Source: Anopheles merus
Taxonomy: Eukaryota > Arthropoda > Insecta > Diptera > Culicidae
NCBI RefSeq assembly: GCF_017562075.2
Contig: NC_054083.1
Location: forward strand, 35,176,755-35,240,754
Direction of reading: 5' to 3'
DNA: 64,000 nucleotides
Positions 25,537-50,340 of the stretch are shown here, one piece after another. Numbering within the stretch: the stretch's first letter is position 1; each line of letters opens with the position of its first letter. Under the pieces are notes generated by a model. The model was not told where the DNA came from and searched no databases. It saw nothing but the letters and a program-made list of their open reading frames with translations. The position numbers and the translations under genes were made by a program.

Positions 25537-28500
25537 GAACGCTGGGCTTTGCTTTGCCTTGGTGTGGCTTACTTGCTTGGGACAAAAATGGCCGGAGACG
25601 CACGGACACACAACCGAACGCTAAGGATGTTTCGTGAGAAGTGAGATCGACGGTGAGGTGCGAAATGCGAACGACGTGAACGGACGTGCTCTAGCGCACA
25701 CACACACACACACATACATACACACAGGCGTGTAGGGGAGAGAGAGAATACTCTGCACTCTCTTTCTTTCCTCTGCCAGCTGCAATGCTTGCTATGTGTC
25801 TCTTTCTTACACGCGATACGCACACACACACGCACACGAAGAGCAGCGCGCGTATCATACAGCGTACCACACAACTGCGCAGTGCTAGAAAGAGAGAACG
25901 ATGCCGCTTGGCTATGGGCGAGTGTGTGAAAAAAAGAAAGGCGTTGCAGATGTGCGTGTGTGTGTGTGCATGTATAGCATACGCACCCATACTGAGCAAT
26001 CCATTCGCTTCCAACGGCCGCTAGTGCAGTGGAAGGGAGAGGGCATATGGATTTAAATCGCCGGCAACTCCATGACGGCATCAAAACAATCAAACATTTG
26101 TCGATTTTTCGCTACAAAATTATTCACCCAAAAGGCATTACAAGACTGTGAATAAAATGCCATGTGGAATGAAACAGTTGTTAGCCGCTGCAGTGGCTTT
26201 TAGTAAGCGTTTTTTTTTAACTTCTCCAAGGTTTGGCTTTGTTCGACGACCGCGGCTGTCAGATACGAACGGTAAGAAAGAGAGGAACAGCGTCTCTCCC
26301 TTCCCTTTTACGCGTACGGTTCGTTCGCTTACCCGCTACAACGCACACAGACGCAGTTAAGAGCGCCCAGCGGACAAAGTGCAAGCGATACTGCTGAACG
26401 TTGTACAGAGTCGATAAAAACAGCTCGAAATATGTGCTCGAAAACTGATGTTAAGGCGGAAAGGCGTTGGTTGTCGGCATTTTAAAATGTATTCATTGCT
26501 AAGAGGCGAACGAGTCAAAGTATTGATGAAAAAAAAAAACAAATTATAACTAAAGAAATAAATGAACATATTACACAGGTGTTCTATATTGAAAAATAAT
26601 CAATGTACAATTTAATACGCCTTTTTTTCGATGCAAGTGATGCAGGTCTTTGGTGAGATCAGAAGTGGAAACTATTATCAGAAAAATGTTTTAAATCCAT
26701 GTAAAAAAATGGAATTATGCGAAATAATTGCACCACAAAAGACTAAATAACGCAATATAACAACAACAACAAAAGTAAAAAAAGAATTGTGCGACTCATT
26801 GAAAAAGAAAATGTACAGAATAATGTATTTTGACGCAAAAAGATAACAATATTTTAGCTATTAAGCGTTAGTTACGCACGTTTTGGAACGCTCTGTACAT
26901 TTCTTAATGTTCTGTAAGGAAAATTTACAATGCGGATAAAAAGTGCTCGAATAAAAAAAACATAAAAAACGAACGAAGCAAAAACAAACTGTTCAAAAAA
27001 AATTAAAAATAACAAAAAATTATTGCGAAAAAATAAAAAAACATTTCAAAACATTAAAATGAAATTATTCTCCAAAAAAGTAGCTCCGCAGTGCAATTCC
27101 AGTATTAAGCCGCGCACACACGGTGTGTGTGTGTCTGTGAGTTCTGTTTGAATTGCAAATTTCATCATCTCATTTTTATTACCTTAATGTGATGTAAAAC
27201 TTGTGAACAAACAAACACATTTCAGCTCACATACACACACACACACCACCTCTACCCAGAAAGTAGTTGCATTTCCTGGTGGGTGCTTGCGCAAGGCAGC
27301 AGTAACGCACCACGCATACACACACACACGCGACCAAGTACTTCCCGTTGAACTTCACACTAATTCTGGATTGAATTTTGCTCCCCCTCCTTTCCCCGTA
27401 CGTGCCAAACCCCATGTACCCTTTTCCGAAGCAATTGGGCGATTGGAGAAACGAACAGACAAGACAAGCTTCCCGTAAACCCCCTCCTCAGACCCGGGTC
27501 AGACCAGACAGACAAACGAACGACGTCCAGGGGTGTGTGCTGGAAGTACCCCATCCCAATACCCCAGCAGCTAGTCTACTTCACGCGTAAAAGAGAGAGA
27601 GAAAGAGAACCCAATCCCCCGCGGGTCTTATCTTCGGGGTCGATCGTCCAGACACGTCACTAAAACGCATCCCGCGGTAGCCTCCCCCCACCGAAACCGG
27701 CATCGTTGGAAAAGCCGGAAACACACACACCAACGTGCCCCGACGGTGGGGACGGCGCTGGGGTGTGAGTCTGCGCAGTACGAGCGACAGCGCGCGAAAA
27801 GGGGCGCAAAACCGACACCCAGTCAGCCATCTGGACTGTACACGTGGCCAGCCAGCGAAGCCAGCCATCCCAGGCTGGTGTAGGTAAGAGGACACTCCCC
27901 ATCCCCATCCCCACCATCCCGTTTTGTGGCCCTTCCTGGAGGCGGCAAGGGATGAGTGAGGGATACTTATTTTGTTTCCATGTGGTCGTTTTGCCGGTTC
28001 AAAGTTCTGTGAGGCCAAACCGAAATTTGCTTGAAACTGACATTTCGTGGTCACTTTTTTGCAAGGGAAGTTCTCCACGCTGCTTCCAATGCGTCTTAAG
28101 CCCAGATTAGTACTCCTTCGGGAGATGTGTTCTGCCTGCAAGAAGAAACACAAAAACAAGTCACTTCGTCATCAGTGCGTCTTGCTTTTTTGCTCGAATT
28201 TCGAACACTTCCCCACATTTTTGCGCTACCGTTTTGCGGGCGCAGAAGGCAGCAATGACCCCCCCCTCTCTCTCTCTCTGTCTCTCTCGTGCCCTATAAT
28301 ATTATCATGCGCCATGAATTATTCATCGCCCTTCGCTTCCCTTTAGATCCTTTTTCCCTTCACGCGAAAGGAGTTTCGAGAGCGGAGGTTTCGCCTGTGT
28401 GTGTTTTTGCGGGATGCTCGAATCAGGCGAAAGCGGCACATACCGATGACAACACACGCACGCACGCGGCTGGAGCACGGCACCATATGTCCCCCGTTTG

Positions 28501-29644
28501 GGGTGAAACAAAAAAAAATAAAATAGTGCGCTTGGGTGTGGCCTACCACGTTGGGTTTGCATTAGTTCCGCGTGGACAAAACCATCCGATTGGGGAGACA
28601 AAACAAATCGGCAATGACACAGTGGCAGCAGAAGAGCCTCCAAACAAGCACGAGACCGTGGTAGGCGCTGGAAAATAAGGCAACCATAAAAATCGGTAGC
28701 GACATCACCCCATTCGGTGGGAGTGGAAAAGCGAAGCAGGCGATGAAATGGAAGCAAAAACGCATAAACGTCATGCCGAAGGACGTTCTGGTGGGGGGGG
28801 GGGAGCTCTATGGAAACGAGAAAGGAAGAAAAGTGATTGCAATTTTATACACGTATTTGTGTGTTCTCTACCGACAAAGTGACCCCTCCCTGTCTCCACT
28901 CAACTTACCGCAAAATTGTCCGCGAGCAACAAGCCGGCAAACTTTCATCCGGCACTATCGATTTTCCCCGTTGCAAGTCGGAGAGCCTTGCAAACAGCGG
29001 AAGCAACATGTACCCGTCAGCATTCTGCGTCCTCTTTCTCTGCCGGTACACATCATGATGATGATCCGTCCGGTCCACAGAAACTTCAGTAAATTTCTTT
29101 CTCCTTTCCGTGTCTTACGCATTATCCTTGGAGGATACTTGTACTACGCCTAATTTGAGTGGCTGGAATATTTATCACACGAGTGACACGAGTGACTGCA
29201 ACTGCGTACAGGCAACAGGATGACAACAGGCCAACAGATGTGTCAGTCACCAGTAGTAGCAGGCCATGAAAAATGGCTTTTCCAGCTTCCCAGCAACCCT
29301 GGCGACCATGACGACGACGGCGACGGTTGGAGGATGACTCAAATGTTAATTGCCGTACAGAACATGACTCACCCAGGAAGTCCCAGTTTGAAGCCACCGA
29401 TAGTGAATAGTCATCGAAATAAGGATATTGGAGAGGGATTCTGTCCGCTTGATTCACTACTATTCCACTAACACTTGTATCATAAAGGACTCCAATGATT
29501 TTTGGTCAATTTAAGGTTGATTGAGATACTTAAAAGTGTCTGAGAAAGTCTGAAAGAATACCGAAACAAGGAACATTCAGCAAAGGCTTAACACAGAGCA
29601 CTAAACTCAAGATCGAAGTTCGTTCAGTTTGGTAATTAAAGATA
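25537..29644. other. Intergenic or intronic sequence without a supported gene
   Basis: A promoter-like GC/CA-rich part (25,540-26,040) with CA/GT tracts grades into very AT-rich DNA (26,520-27,110) dominated by A runs on the plus strand. More mixed sequence follows to 29,644. I see no coding frame with domain or splice support, and no RNA gene. Confidence 0.5.
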
Positions 29645-30141
29645 CAGTGGCGGTCACCTATCTTCCAAGAACCCATATCTTCTGACTTTGCAGCTTTCTG
29701 GACAGTTCCTCAGACCTCTTTTCTGGACATTGCCTTTGCGCTTGGTAGAGAACATTCCTTAGCTATGCTCCAACCAAAAATCAATGTGATAACTTAAAAA
29801 GTCTTGCAAAACATGCATAAATGTCAAAAATAGACAGTCTCCATTCCATGGTGCTAAAATTGAAGTCATAAGGACTGTTAGTCAGTAAGCTTCATTGGTA
29901 CTTTGTGTGCGTATTAGATAATCTAAATTTAGGACCTTATTTGCAAAAAGTAAGAACATGGATATGCTTGGTTTTCGTTGATTGGTTTAGATGTCGGGCT
30001 GGTTTTTTGCACCAGCACATCCGCTAAGTATCCTTATCGATGCGTGAAGACGGTATTCCGAATATGAGGTTTAAAGAACTGTCCCGGAAGTTTGAAAGTT
30101 AGCACATATCTGATCTATAAGATTTACGGTGACCGCCACTG
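29645..30141. mobile_element. Tc1/mariner-type MITE with TA target duplications, 497 bp
   Basis: The ends are perfect 14-bp inverted repeats (CAGTGGCGGTCACC and its complement), each flanked directly by TA at 29,643-29,644 and 30,142-30,143. TA duplication is the insertion signature of the Tc1/mariner superfamily. Beyond the 14 bp the inverted similarity continues imperfectly for about 80 bp, including GGACAGTTC at 56 and 58 bases from the two ends. No transposase frame is present, so it is a non-autonomous element mobilised in trans. The name of the family is unknown to me. Confidence 0.8.
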
Positions 30142-30690
30142 TACGTCATTAGGATGACACCGTACTCCGACTCCCAAACAACCAAAACATTAACTCACCT
30201 CCAAAACTATAAGTAACTTGTAAGTAAAGCTCAGCTCCAGATTAAGGGCTCATGCACATCCTTAATTAAACATCATTTCTCCAGCTCACCAGCTCTCTCT
30301 CTCCCAAGAATAATTTCCTCCGATATGCGGCAAACCCCCACAAATGTTCCGTGGCGACAGACACACGACTGCCCTACTTCTTCACCGGGGACGACGACTT
30401 GGACGTGTTTTCCAGATAACACATACCAGATAAAACGGTACACAGTACACAGCACCAGGAAGTTGAGGCGAAATTGGTTTTCGTTTACTTCCGCTTCAAG
30501 CGACTTCCCGTAGCGACCCCCTTCCTTTTGCGTAGGGTAGAGCACGTGCCACGGGAAGAACACACTTCCACGACCGGTTCTTGTCTGTTAAGGCGATATC
30601 GAAGGGAATGCAGGAATGCAAACAGATATGTATAGGGGAAGGGCCTATCTACGGTTAACACAAAAAGGTTCATCTTCCTTTCCAGGCCAC

Positions 30691-30739
<49 letters not shown>

Positions 30740-33700
30740 GACAAAACGATACAAGGGTCGTTGATTGTTGGTCAAATTCGCTTTTTTTTCGTCTTCTTCG
30801 GCCTAAATGATTTACAAAGCAACCTGTCAATCGTGTCACGCTTCCCTGTCAATATAAACATTGGACCGTCGCCTATTACGACTATCTGCGTCCGAACATG
30901 CCTACTATGATGAGCTTTCATGCATTTTTAGTGTACCGTGACAACAGAAATGAGTATGAAAATGATGCACAACACTCCTTGACTCCTGTGTACGATGGTC
31001 AGTCAAGATGGCGGATAGGACAGAAGTAATCGAACCAGGAATTTGTGCACATCCTCCATCTCCTCCCACACTACACATCGGTGGTTTCGGAGCAAATAAA
31101 ACAGCTGGAACCGAAAGATAAACACCAGCAAAGTTGCACCGGAATGATTGGAATTTCAATATCATTGCACACGCCCGGGACATACAGGCCACTCTTTCCT
31201 GTGTTTTTTTTTGTGTGTTCTTATCACATTTACCGTTCCTTTTTTTCCTATTTCTAACTCCATTTCTTCCTCTTCCGCTTTGCCTCCCTCAGCGCCCAAC
31301 TGTGTCACCACCGTCGGAATTGTTTCCCCGTTTGCAGTTGCACCAACCGGAAGTGCAACTCTCAGCCCAGAGCAGGCAAACATCATCCTCTGCAATCGGA
31401 AAGGAAATTGAATTAAACAACAACAAAAATCACAAAACAAACTAAGCAACGAACCCCCGCCGCGTGTGCACGAACAGAACATGATTTTGTACTTTACGTT
31501 TCATTTCCTTCGGCGTTTCCTCGGCTTGCCGTCATATCGGGGATGCATCGAGTGAAATGATTTAATGCCCAGGATTGCCGCTTACAACCCTCCCGCCCCG
31601 CCCCCCATTGTCGTCGTGGTTGGGGTTTTTATCGGACTCTAACTAAAAGAATGAGCTGCATTTTATCATCATGCACCCACACCCACCGCACCAGAATTGC
31701 AACCGCCCAGGAGGGGGTGACTTTCCGCGTAGGGGGATAGGTAGAGAGGCACGTATAGGAGCTCCCCCCCCCCCCCCCCCCGCTGCATCTGCTGTGCGCC
31801 GCGACGTCTGTGACTCATTACTATTGCTCGGACCGTCCCAACCGAACGCGCTGGTGGCACTTAATTATGCGGAACGAATCCAAGGCGTCCATGAGGACCG
31901 ACCATCGGCGAGTAAGGGGCTAGCAAAAACCACCATCAAATGCTTGTATGCATTCTGTGCACTCTCTCTCTCCCTCTTTCACTCCGATTCTACATCGAAA
32001 GGTGCAGGCTAATACTAAGTGAGCTCCCAAGATAGTTATGTTTGTTTGTTTGTTTGTTTGCTCCGTTTGAATGACTTGCGTGTGTTTGTGTTTGTGTGTG
32101 CTACATTTTACAACTATTTACCATTCACGAATGTTTGCACTTTTGTGCCTTTTGTAAGGGAACACGCACTCAGTTGCTTTGCCTTTTCGAATTATATAAA
32201 CATTTACCACGCGGCCACCACCCCAAGTCCGCGGCAGTTTTCAAATCGTGGCACGCGTTCGTGCATTTTCTGTGTGTACTTAACAAATATTTGGTTGCAT
32301 GTACACACAATAAAACAAACAAAAAACAAAGAAATAATTGGTCCTTTCGCGGCACGATCGAGCACGATCACGATCATTTTAAAAAGGCGTTTAAAATAAA
32401 AAAAGCGTTTAAAAAGCGTTTAAAATTTGTTTATGTTTCTTTCATTTTTTTTGCAACACATTACCAAATTTCAACATCATTTTAAAGGCTCACCCGTTGT
32501 CTACATGCTTCATTTGTGTGTATATAATATAGATATATTTATTCTCAATAAGTGTTTAACGGTTATAAATGACTATTACATTGGCCTTTTAAAAAAAAGA
32601 GAATTAGAAAGGAAGCTACATAAGAACGCACATTAACGCATGGAAAACGAAAAACACTCTCACACACACGACGCTAAAATTAATGAGGGATGGGAAAGGG
32701 CCGTGTGCCGTATGGGTGTGGAGTGAGGGAAAGCATTGTAGGGAGTTTAAACAGAAAAGCCTAACATTAAAAACACAAAATCACAATTAGCCGTATGGTG
32801 GTATCGGGGAGTACGATTTGGGATTTCTTCCTTTTTCGTTTCGTTATGCGGACAGCAGTTAGTCAGACAAAGGAGGGCGACAAAAAGAGGGGAAGTTTAA
32901 AATAAAGGACAAAAACGGTGCAACAAATGTGTTGTCCCACCAAATCATGCTAATAAAATAATGATGAGTTGATCAGTTTTATGCTTGCAAGTAGCTTAAA
33001 AATAAACGGTTGCTGCTGTGTGTTATTTACACAGCTAGAAAGGGTGGGGCAAGGATGTGTATTTTTGCTTACAAGACACATAAACCTTACATAAAAACAA
33101 TAGCTTCTACTTTAACTGTGTTGTTTGTCCGTAGTACCCTTGTCACGAAACAGAGGGCAACAGTGTGCAGACTGATCGTGGATTAGAGACATAGAGGCAC
33201 ATTCTTTGTGGAGACTTTGTTAGTATGATGTCCTTTCGCAGATGATCAGATAAAATTTTTTGATTAAACAAACGGTCGCTCTAGTCGTATTAGGCGATCA
33301 CGTTTGACGATCAATCCAATGGGAAAGTGGTGGTTCGTGGCTATGGTAACTTGCAATGAGAGAGGATCAATTTTTCACATTATAATTTGAAATTTCTATT
33401 CCACGCCGCATCTCACTCTTGATAGCCTTTACATTTCATTTCCATCCCTACGCAGGTCAACTCTTTAAACGTCCACGTGTGTCCAATTCTCATCATCCTG
33501 GATTGCATCTATTTTCGGTTAATTGGGTAATGGCGGTACGCTACTACATACACATTAATTTCGCTTTTTCTCGCTACCGAAAACCAAATCCAAACAGTTC
33601 CAAATGCCAAAAACAAGTGTCAAAAAACAGAGGCCAAGTAAATACAAATACGAACCCACACACGCCCACAGCAAAGCTAGCGATCCGTAGCGAGGATCGT

Positions 33701-35574
33701 ATCCCTAGGCGTGGAGGGAGGGCCGTACTTTCCTCCTGAGCCCCTGAATGGTGATCTCTACCAAAAAGGTTAAGCTACAACAAAGTAGCTTTTCCCAGCA
33801 GTAGTTGTGCTGATTTAAATCGACAGCAGTCTTTACCAAGCTGTCCGGGAAGGTGAGAGACACTGCTTTCCCTTTTCGCTGTACTGAACTTGTGTTGCAA
33901 GAACGGATATCTTCATACAAAGCTTTTCATCTATTAGCCTACCGGTGGAATAAACACGTGTAACCCCAGATCATTGTTTTCCATCATCATCATCGCAACA
34001 AAAGAGACCCGTCCTCCGCTACACCATAACAATAGCCGGGTGTGTTCACATAAGAGATCTTTGCGTTGTGGTGGAGGGAGAGAGGAGAAACGCTCCACAC
34101 GACACATCCGGTGGTATGTTGTTGGAGGTTTTCTTTTGCTTTGTTTTAAATAAATATACATTAAACACACTACACACTAAAGAGGGGATATAAAGGGGGT
34201 GGACGCACATACGTTGGTCGTCGGGGGTTTTCGCTGTTATTAAAGATTTGCTACTAAAAGTCTACAAGATATTGTGTATAAGGTGCGGTGGTTCGGGAGA
34301 GTGTGCACTGTCCCCCGCTCGCATATACTTATTAAAAAATACACACTAATACACATACATATACACACAGTGGATACGTGTGTACCTACATACACACACA
34401 GACACAAACATACACACACATACGGTGCGTTTAAACGATTTGTACCAGCAGGAGGGCAACAACCTAATTTAAAGCCAAACCCAAACCGAGAGAATACGCT
34501 TTTTTTGTTTGTTTGTTTGTTTGTTTGTTTAAATTGGAAATAAAAGAAGATCACATTATTACATGAAAGACACCGAACTTTGAGATCCACCAAAACTTGT
34601 CGCCAGTGTGTGGGATCCGGGAATGGATGAGAATTGGACGGAATTGCGTGGACGCGAATGAGGTGGGGGGGGGGAGCGAAAAACAAACGACAGTAGATAG
34701 AGAAAAGCCACTCATTTGTCTTCTTAGTTCAATAATGTTTAAGCTCAAAAAAAAAAAAGTCGAGCAATTAACACCGAGGGGCGCTTTACTTTAATCTCCA
34801 CTAAATGCCACCCAAATGCCTACGTTTAGCTTAGACAGGGAACGGATATTTTTTTAAACATTAGTCTTAGTCTGTCTTCAATCTGGTCGTAATTGTTCGT
34901 TTGATTTCCAGTGGAAAAAGACACATACACGCACACACGCGCCTTCCTATGCCGCGATGACCGCAAAAGGATAAAACTAAAAGGGTAGTTCATTTTATAA
35001 AGCTTAGAATTACACATGTCGTTAAAACCATTAGCCCCGTTCCCAAGCGTTTTTTTTTACTTTCCAAAACCGAGGATAAGGTCGTGAAAAAAAGGACCCG
35101 TGACAAGCTAAAACACATTACCCATCGTTCTAGGCAACCAGCCTACGAGAACAAGGGGAAGAAACAAGGCTGCTGATCACGTTAAAAAGTAATAAAACAA
35201 GTCCAGGCACAAGTGAGGCACGCCACGAGCTTCCACCAAAGAAGCATTGTCCGCTTAAAGCCAAAAGGTTCAATTAAAAGAGAAGTGTGTATCGAAATAC
35301 CTATTCGAATATGCAAATCAATGCTAGGAGCTCTTGCGGGTATAGGTAGTCGAACCATCCCTTCCCCCTACACAATGAGTACCTTCCTTTTTGTCCGTGC
35401 ATAAAGAGTGCTCAAAATTGTCCGATGTCCTCCTCGCTCTCCCTTACCGAAGATTAAATTCGTACTTAAACCAACAAAAAATAATTAAAACACGCCTCTA
35501 GCGGGGATGATGAATGGATGAAGGATAAGACGAAGGGATTCAAACAGCAGATCGTGACTACTACTACGGCAGGA
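30142..35574. other. 3' flank of Rbf and intergenic sequence
   Basis: No coding exon is supported. The stretch contains a GT microsatellite (30,693-30,735), an 18-C run (31,764-31,781) and TTTG tetranucleotide runs (about 32,039-32,060 and 34,506-34,530). GCGTTTAAAA occurs three times near 32,387-32,424. For the minus-strand Rbf transcript, the first canonical AATAAA I could find after the stop is at 32,538-32,543. An ATTAAA variant lies at 34,790-34,795. The 3'UTR length is therefore open, anywhere from about 0.8 to 3 kb. Confidence 0.4.
30693..30735. repeat. (GT)n microsatellite, about 43 bp
   Basis: This is an uninterrupted GT dinucleotide run on the plus strand. Confidence 0.95.
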
Positions 35575-46827
<11,253 letters not shown>

Positions 46828-48320
46828 GGTTACTTGATGATTGTCCTTTTGCAGGTGAGACTTTTCTTTCTCTCCCCGCCCGATAATACGTTGGCAAATC
46901 TTTGCACCTTTGCCTACTTATCGCTTCTTAATTAAGGCAAATGGGAGGAAGAGTCAGTTCTTTCCCAAAATTTAATTATTTTTTCTAACCGATGATCACA
47001 ACGGAACACTAGTTTTCTTGTGTATCCTTCACTGTGTGTCACCCGTCTTGTGGGCGCAGGGGTACAAGGGGGTACGCACCCACCAACTGTGTAGTAGATG
47101 GAGCAGCCAGAGAAGAAGAGGAAGTAAAAAGTCACCGCTTGCTTTGATTCACGCACACACCGACACCGAGCGCGAGATCGCGGCACAGGCTCGTCTTGTC
47201 TGCTGCTGTCACCAAACGATGCACAGCATCCCTCTCTCCTTCTCCTAACGCTGCTGCTGCTGATACAACACCAAGCCAAACAACAAAGCCCCAAACACTT
47301 TCACAGCATGGGTAGGGAAAACGCAGCTTCTTTTCGTCTCTACACGCACAGTTAATGTTTTTGTTTTTTCTTTTTTCGGGAGTAGCAAGAAGTTTTCTTT
47401 TTGTCTTTGCCGCACGCACACAAAACACGGAAGAAGGCACTTTATTCTTCGACCAACTGGCGATCGGAGCAGCTTCACCCGAACCTTTGAACAAGGGCAC
47501 ACGCACCTTACAGGCTTACAGGAGATCTTCCAAAACTTTGTACAGTGTGGTGTCTGGACACACTGCTACTTCGGGGCGCTGTGGTTCGAGGGGTAATGTG
47601 GACACTGGCGACGACGGCTGCAATTATCGCACCGCACCGTTGATCTGGAGAAAAGGCCGATCTTGCCGCTGGGCCGGTTGCCATCCAAGTGATTCCGCTG
47701 GCCGATCGATTGCGTGAAGAAAACTGTGCGGAGGGTTTCGAAAACTCTTCCCTTCACGATACACACACACTCCCGAGCCGGACTGGCTAGCTGGGGAGAG
47801 GCGACGGAGCAAAGGTAGGGCGGCTCGTGAGCGACCCAAAAGGTACACCGTGGACGGGCGGGCGGGCGGGCGGCGGCGGTACCAGGCTATCGCGGGAATT
47901 GCGCGTCGTTTTCGACGAGGGTGTTTACGGTCTCCTCCCGCACCGATAAAGAAACCCCACCACACACACCCAGGGGCGGGCGCAAAATGTCTACAGCTTC
48001 CGCGGCAAATGGCGCGCACTCACTTGGACCGTGGCGGCACGGACAGTACGGGGGCGAAAACTGCGAAGCCGGCACAGCGAACAACCACCAAATCCACCAC
48101 AGTAGTTCTCTCCATTTCTGCTCACCGAGCGCGCGCGAAATGCAAAAGCTTCACACACGATTGCTTGATCTTTTCGTTCTTCTTCTTTCACTTATTTGGG
48201 CGCGCGACCGCACGAAAATGACGTCTCGGGCGCGTTGACGGATCGCCAGCGACAGCAGCTGGACAGGGCGCGGCTACACGTAGCGGAAATGGCGCGCACG
48301 GCGTTTGACAGCTGCCAGCT
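46828..48320 (-). promoter_or_regulatory. Rbf 5'UTR/promoter region, GC- and CpG-rich
   Basis: Upstream of the Rbf ATG the sequence becomes GC-rich, with many CG dinucleotides between about 47,550 and 48,320, and then falls to AT-rich DNA. It contains an exact E2F consensus, a TGACGTCT CRE-like site and several minus-strand donors (TCG|GTGAGC at about 48,127; CCAA|GTGAGT at about 48,030), so a spliced leader is possible. The start site is not fixed. Open frames here are artefacts of GC content. Confidence 0.5.
48133..48140. promoter_or_regulatory. E2F consensus site (TTTCGCGC / GCGCGAAA)
   Basis: The 8-mer is an exact match to the E2F consensus TTTSGCGC. It lies about 1.3 kb upstream of the Rbf start codon in the GC-rich region. 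A near match, GCGGGAAT, lies at about 47,893. RB-family genes are often E2F targets, so autoregulation is plausible but unproven. Confidence 0.4.
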
Positions 48321-48711
48321 ACCCAGCGAACGGAAAATTACCCGGCTGAGCTAATGGTGCTGCCGTGCGGTGGCAAAGCAGCTGCTAAGCAGCGCATGGT
48401 TTTGTTGATGGGGAGTAGACTGAATGAAATTAACTGGATTGCTGATAAAACCGTTTTAGATGACAGAAATATTTGTGAAAAATTAAATTGTACATCATAT
48501 TACAGATTTCGAGCATGCATTCTTTGGTAAAAATATGTAAAGTGAAACAAAGCCATTTAATCTTCCAGAACCACTCTGCTGATAAATTTTATTTATTTAT
48601 TTTTCAATACAAAAACGCAGCAATACAAAAAAACTGCAAAAAAATGCATTATTTTTTTATTAAAATAAATTACATTAAATTGCAATCGGACATGACTGTC
48701 AACCATAGCCG

Positions 48712-48814
48712 GTCTTGTGATACAGTCGTCAACTCGTACGACTTAACAACATGCCAGTCATGGGTTCAAGCCCTAAATGGACCGTGCCGCCATACGTAGG
48801 ACTGACTACCCTAC
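48712..48814 (+). mobile_element. tRNA-like SINE, 5' part (SINE200-like), copy 1
   Basis: It shares ACAGTCGTCAACTCGTACGA and a B-box-like GGTTCAAGCCC with the copies near 61.0 and 63.0 kb. It is cut off after GGACTGACTACCCTAC, so it lacks the 3' half and the AGAAG tail. The resemblance to the Anopheles SINE200 family is from memory. Confidence 0.65.
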
Positions 48815-49210
48815 CCGCACATTTCCGTTAAATGCCTTCTAATCGCCTCGTAATCGCCGGCGAATTGAAGGCGATCAGCAGTGCATTTAGCAGTAATTAA
48901 ATGCCTTTGAAATATGTCAATGAAAATTTTCACTTTTAATTTGAAATTTGAAATTGCAACTGTCAAAAGAAAACCTAACTAGCGTCTTCAGCACTGCACT
49001 GTTGTAGTGTTCCCAGATATCATCGATAGCACGATTTACGTGTTATGTTCTCTTGCGTAAAGCTCTGAGCTATTTCGCTTTCTTATAGATGGTCTGCATT
49101 ATTCGGTTGTTAAAGACCGACCCCTTGAAAGATGTTAATATATCAAACTCATTTCAATAACTCTAATAAAAGGAGAAATGAGATACATATTTCTCCCATC
49201 CTGATAATGT

Positions 49211-49258
49211 TGAACATAGTGTAATTATTATGATAATGAACATAGTGTAATTATTATG
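49211..49258. repeat. Tandem duplication, 26-bp unit
   Basis: The block TGAACATAGTGTAATTATTA plus two further bases occurs at 49,211 and again at 49,237, separated by ATAA. This is probably a recent slippage event. Confidence 0.85.
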
Positions 49259-50340
49259 TTGTTTCAAAAGATATTATTTTAATGTTGCTTCACATAAATT
49301 TTGTTTGTATTAATTATAGCAAGAAAATATTAATTTAAAAAGAAATAAACACAGAAAAAAAGAAAATAAAAATCAGGATTTTAACACACGCTTTCTCGGT
49401 TCGGAACCAAAAGCGTTGTCACTACTCTATTTGACAGTTACATTAGTGATGGTGCAAAACCAGTATATAAACAAGCCAAGATGGCGGCAAGCTATCTGTT
49501 CTCGTTGAATCAAAAAGTTGAAAGATTTCGAAGAGAACCCGCTACAGTCGTGAAAGTTTCGGTTGAAATCTTTATTCGCCTTCTAAGGCGACCAAAGCCT
49601 TAAATGCCTTCTGAATGCCTTCAAAGCCGTTTAAAGGTGGTAGGGTTCGGTATACACACATTATTTTTTTTAAAATCTGTTTAAATGGCAATGATGTTTG
49701 CTCTGAACGTATATGTAAACAGCCGTGTATGTACAAAAACATTGCTCGTATTTGTTATCAGAGACACACCTTACCATTTTTTTATTTCATCACACAATAC
49801 GGCTGAGAGCAGAGGATAAAATTACTATAACATTAAATCTCCCAGTGCGCAAGAAGGAATCCAACAAGTCAATAATCTTTTAACAGTCTTACCACATTCA
49901 ATTGGAAAGTTCATAGCTTGTATAATTTCCTTATTCGCATCGAATAGATTCCATTGAATGATTGCAAACTTCAACAGAAAGAATGCGATATTCGACTATC
50001 CGTCTTTAACATTCTACCAAATGATTCAAAAGCTCTATCATTTTACAGTCAGAATTGAATAATTGAACGCTTTTTAGTTAAAAGCTCGATAGTTGGCTGA
50101 CAGTCCAGCTCAAAAGCATGTGTTTTATGGAAAACCCGGAGTTTTTTTTTAATTCACAAAAATCACATTATCAGATCTTCAGATATTTTTTTTTTTGTAA
50201 GGAAAAACGTGCCCACTTAAAAGCACATATTCAATAGTTTCCAGGGAATCGAAGTTCAGCCAGTGACTTCATTCCACACCCCTATTGAATTGCGACAAAG
50301 CAATCAAAGGTAGACTGTTATAAAAAAAAAATCAAAACTC

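Larger units (their letters stand above)
48321..50340. other. Intergenic AT-rich sequence
   Basis: No gene is visible. The stretch holds a truncated SINE (48,712-48,814), a 26-bp tandem duplication (49,211-49,258) and two copies of TTAAATGCCTTCT (48,828 and 49,600). Confidence 0.6.

Noticed and set aside
47624..48019. 131-codon minus-strand frame upstream of Rbf
   Set aside because: It lies in the CpG-rich promoter-like region, is Arg/Pro-rich by composition, and does not connect in frame to Rbf exon 1.
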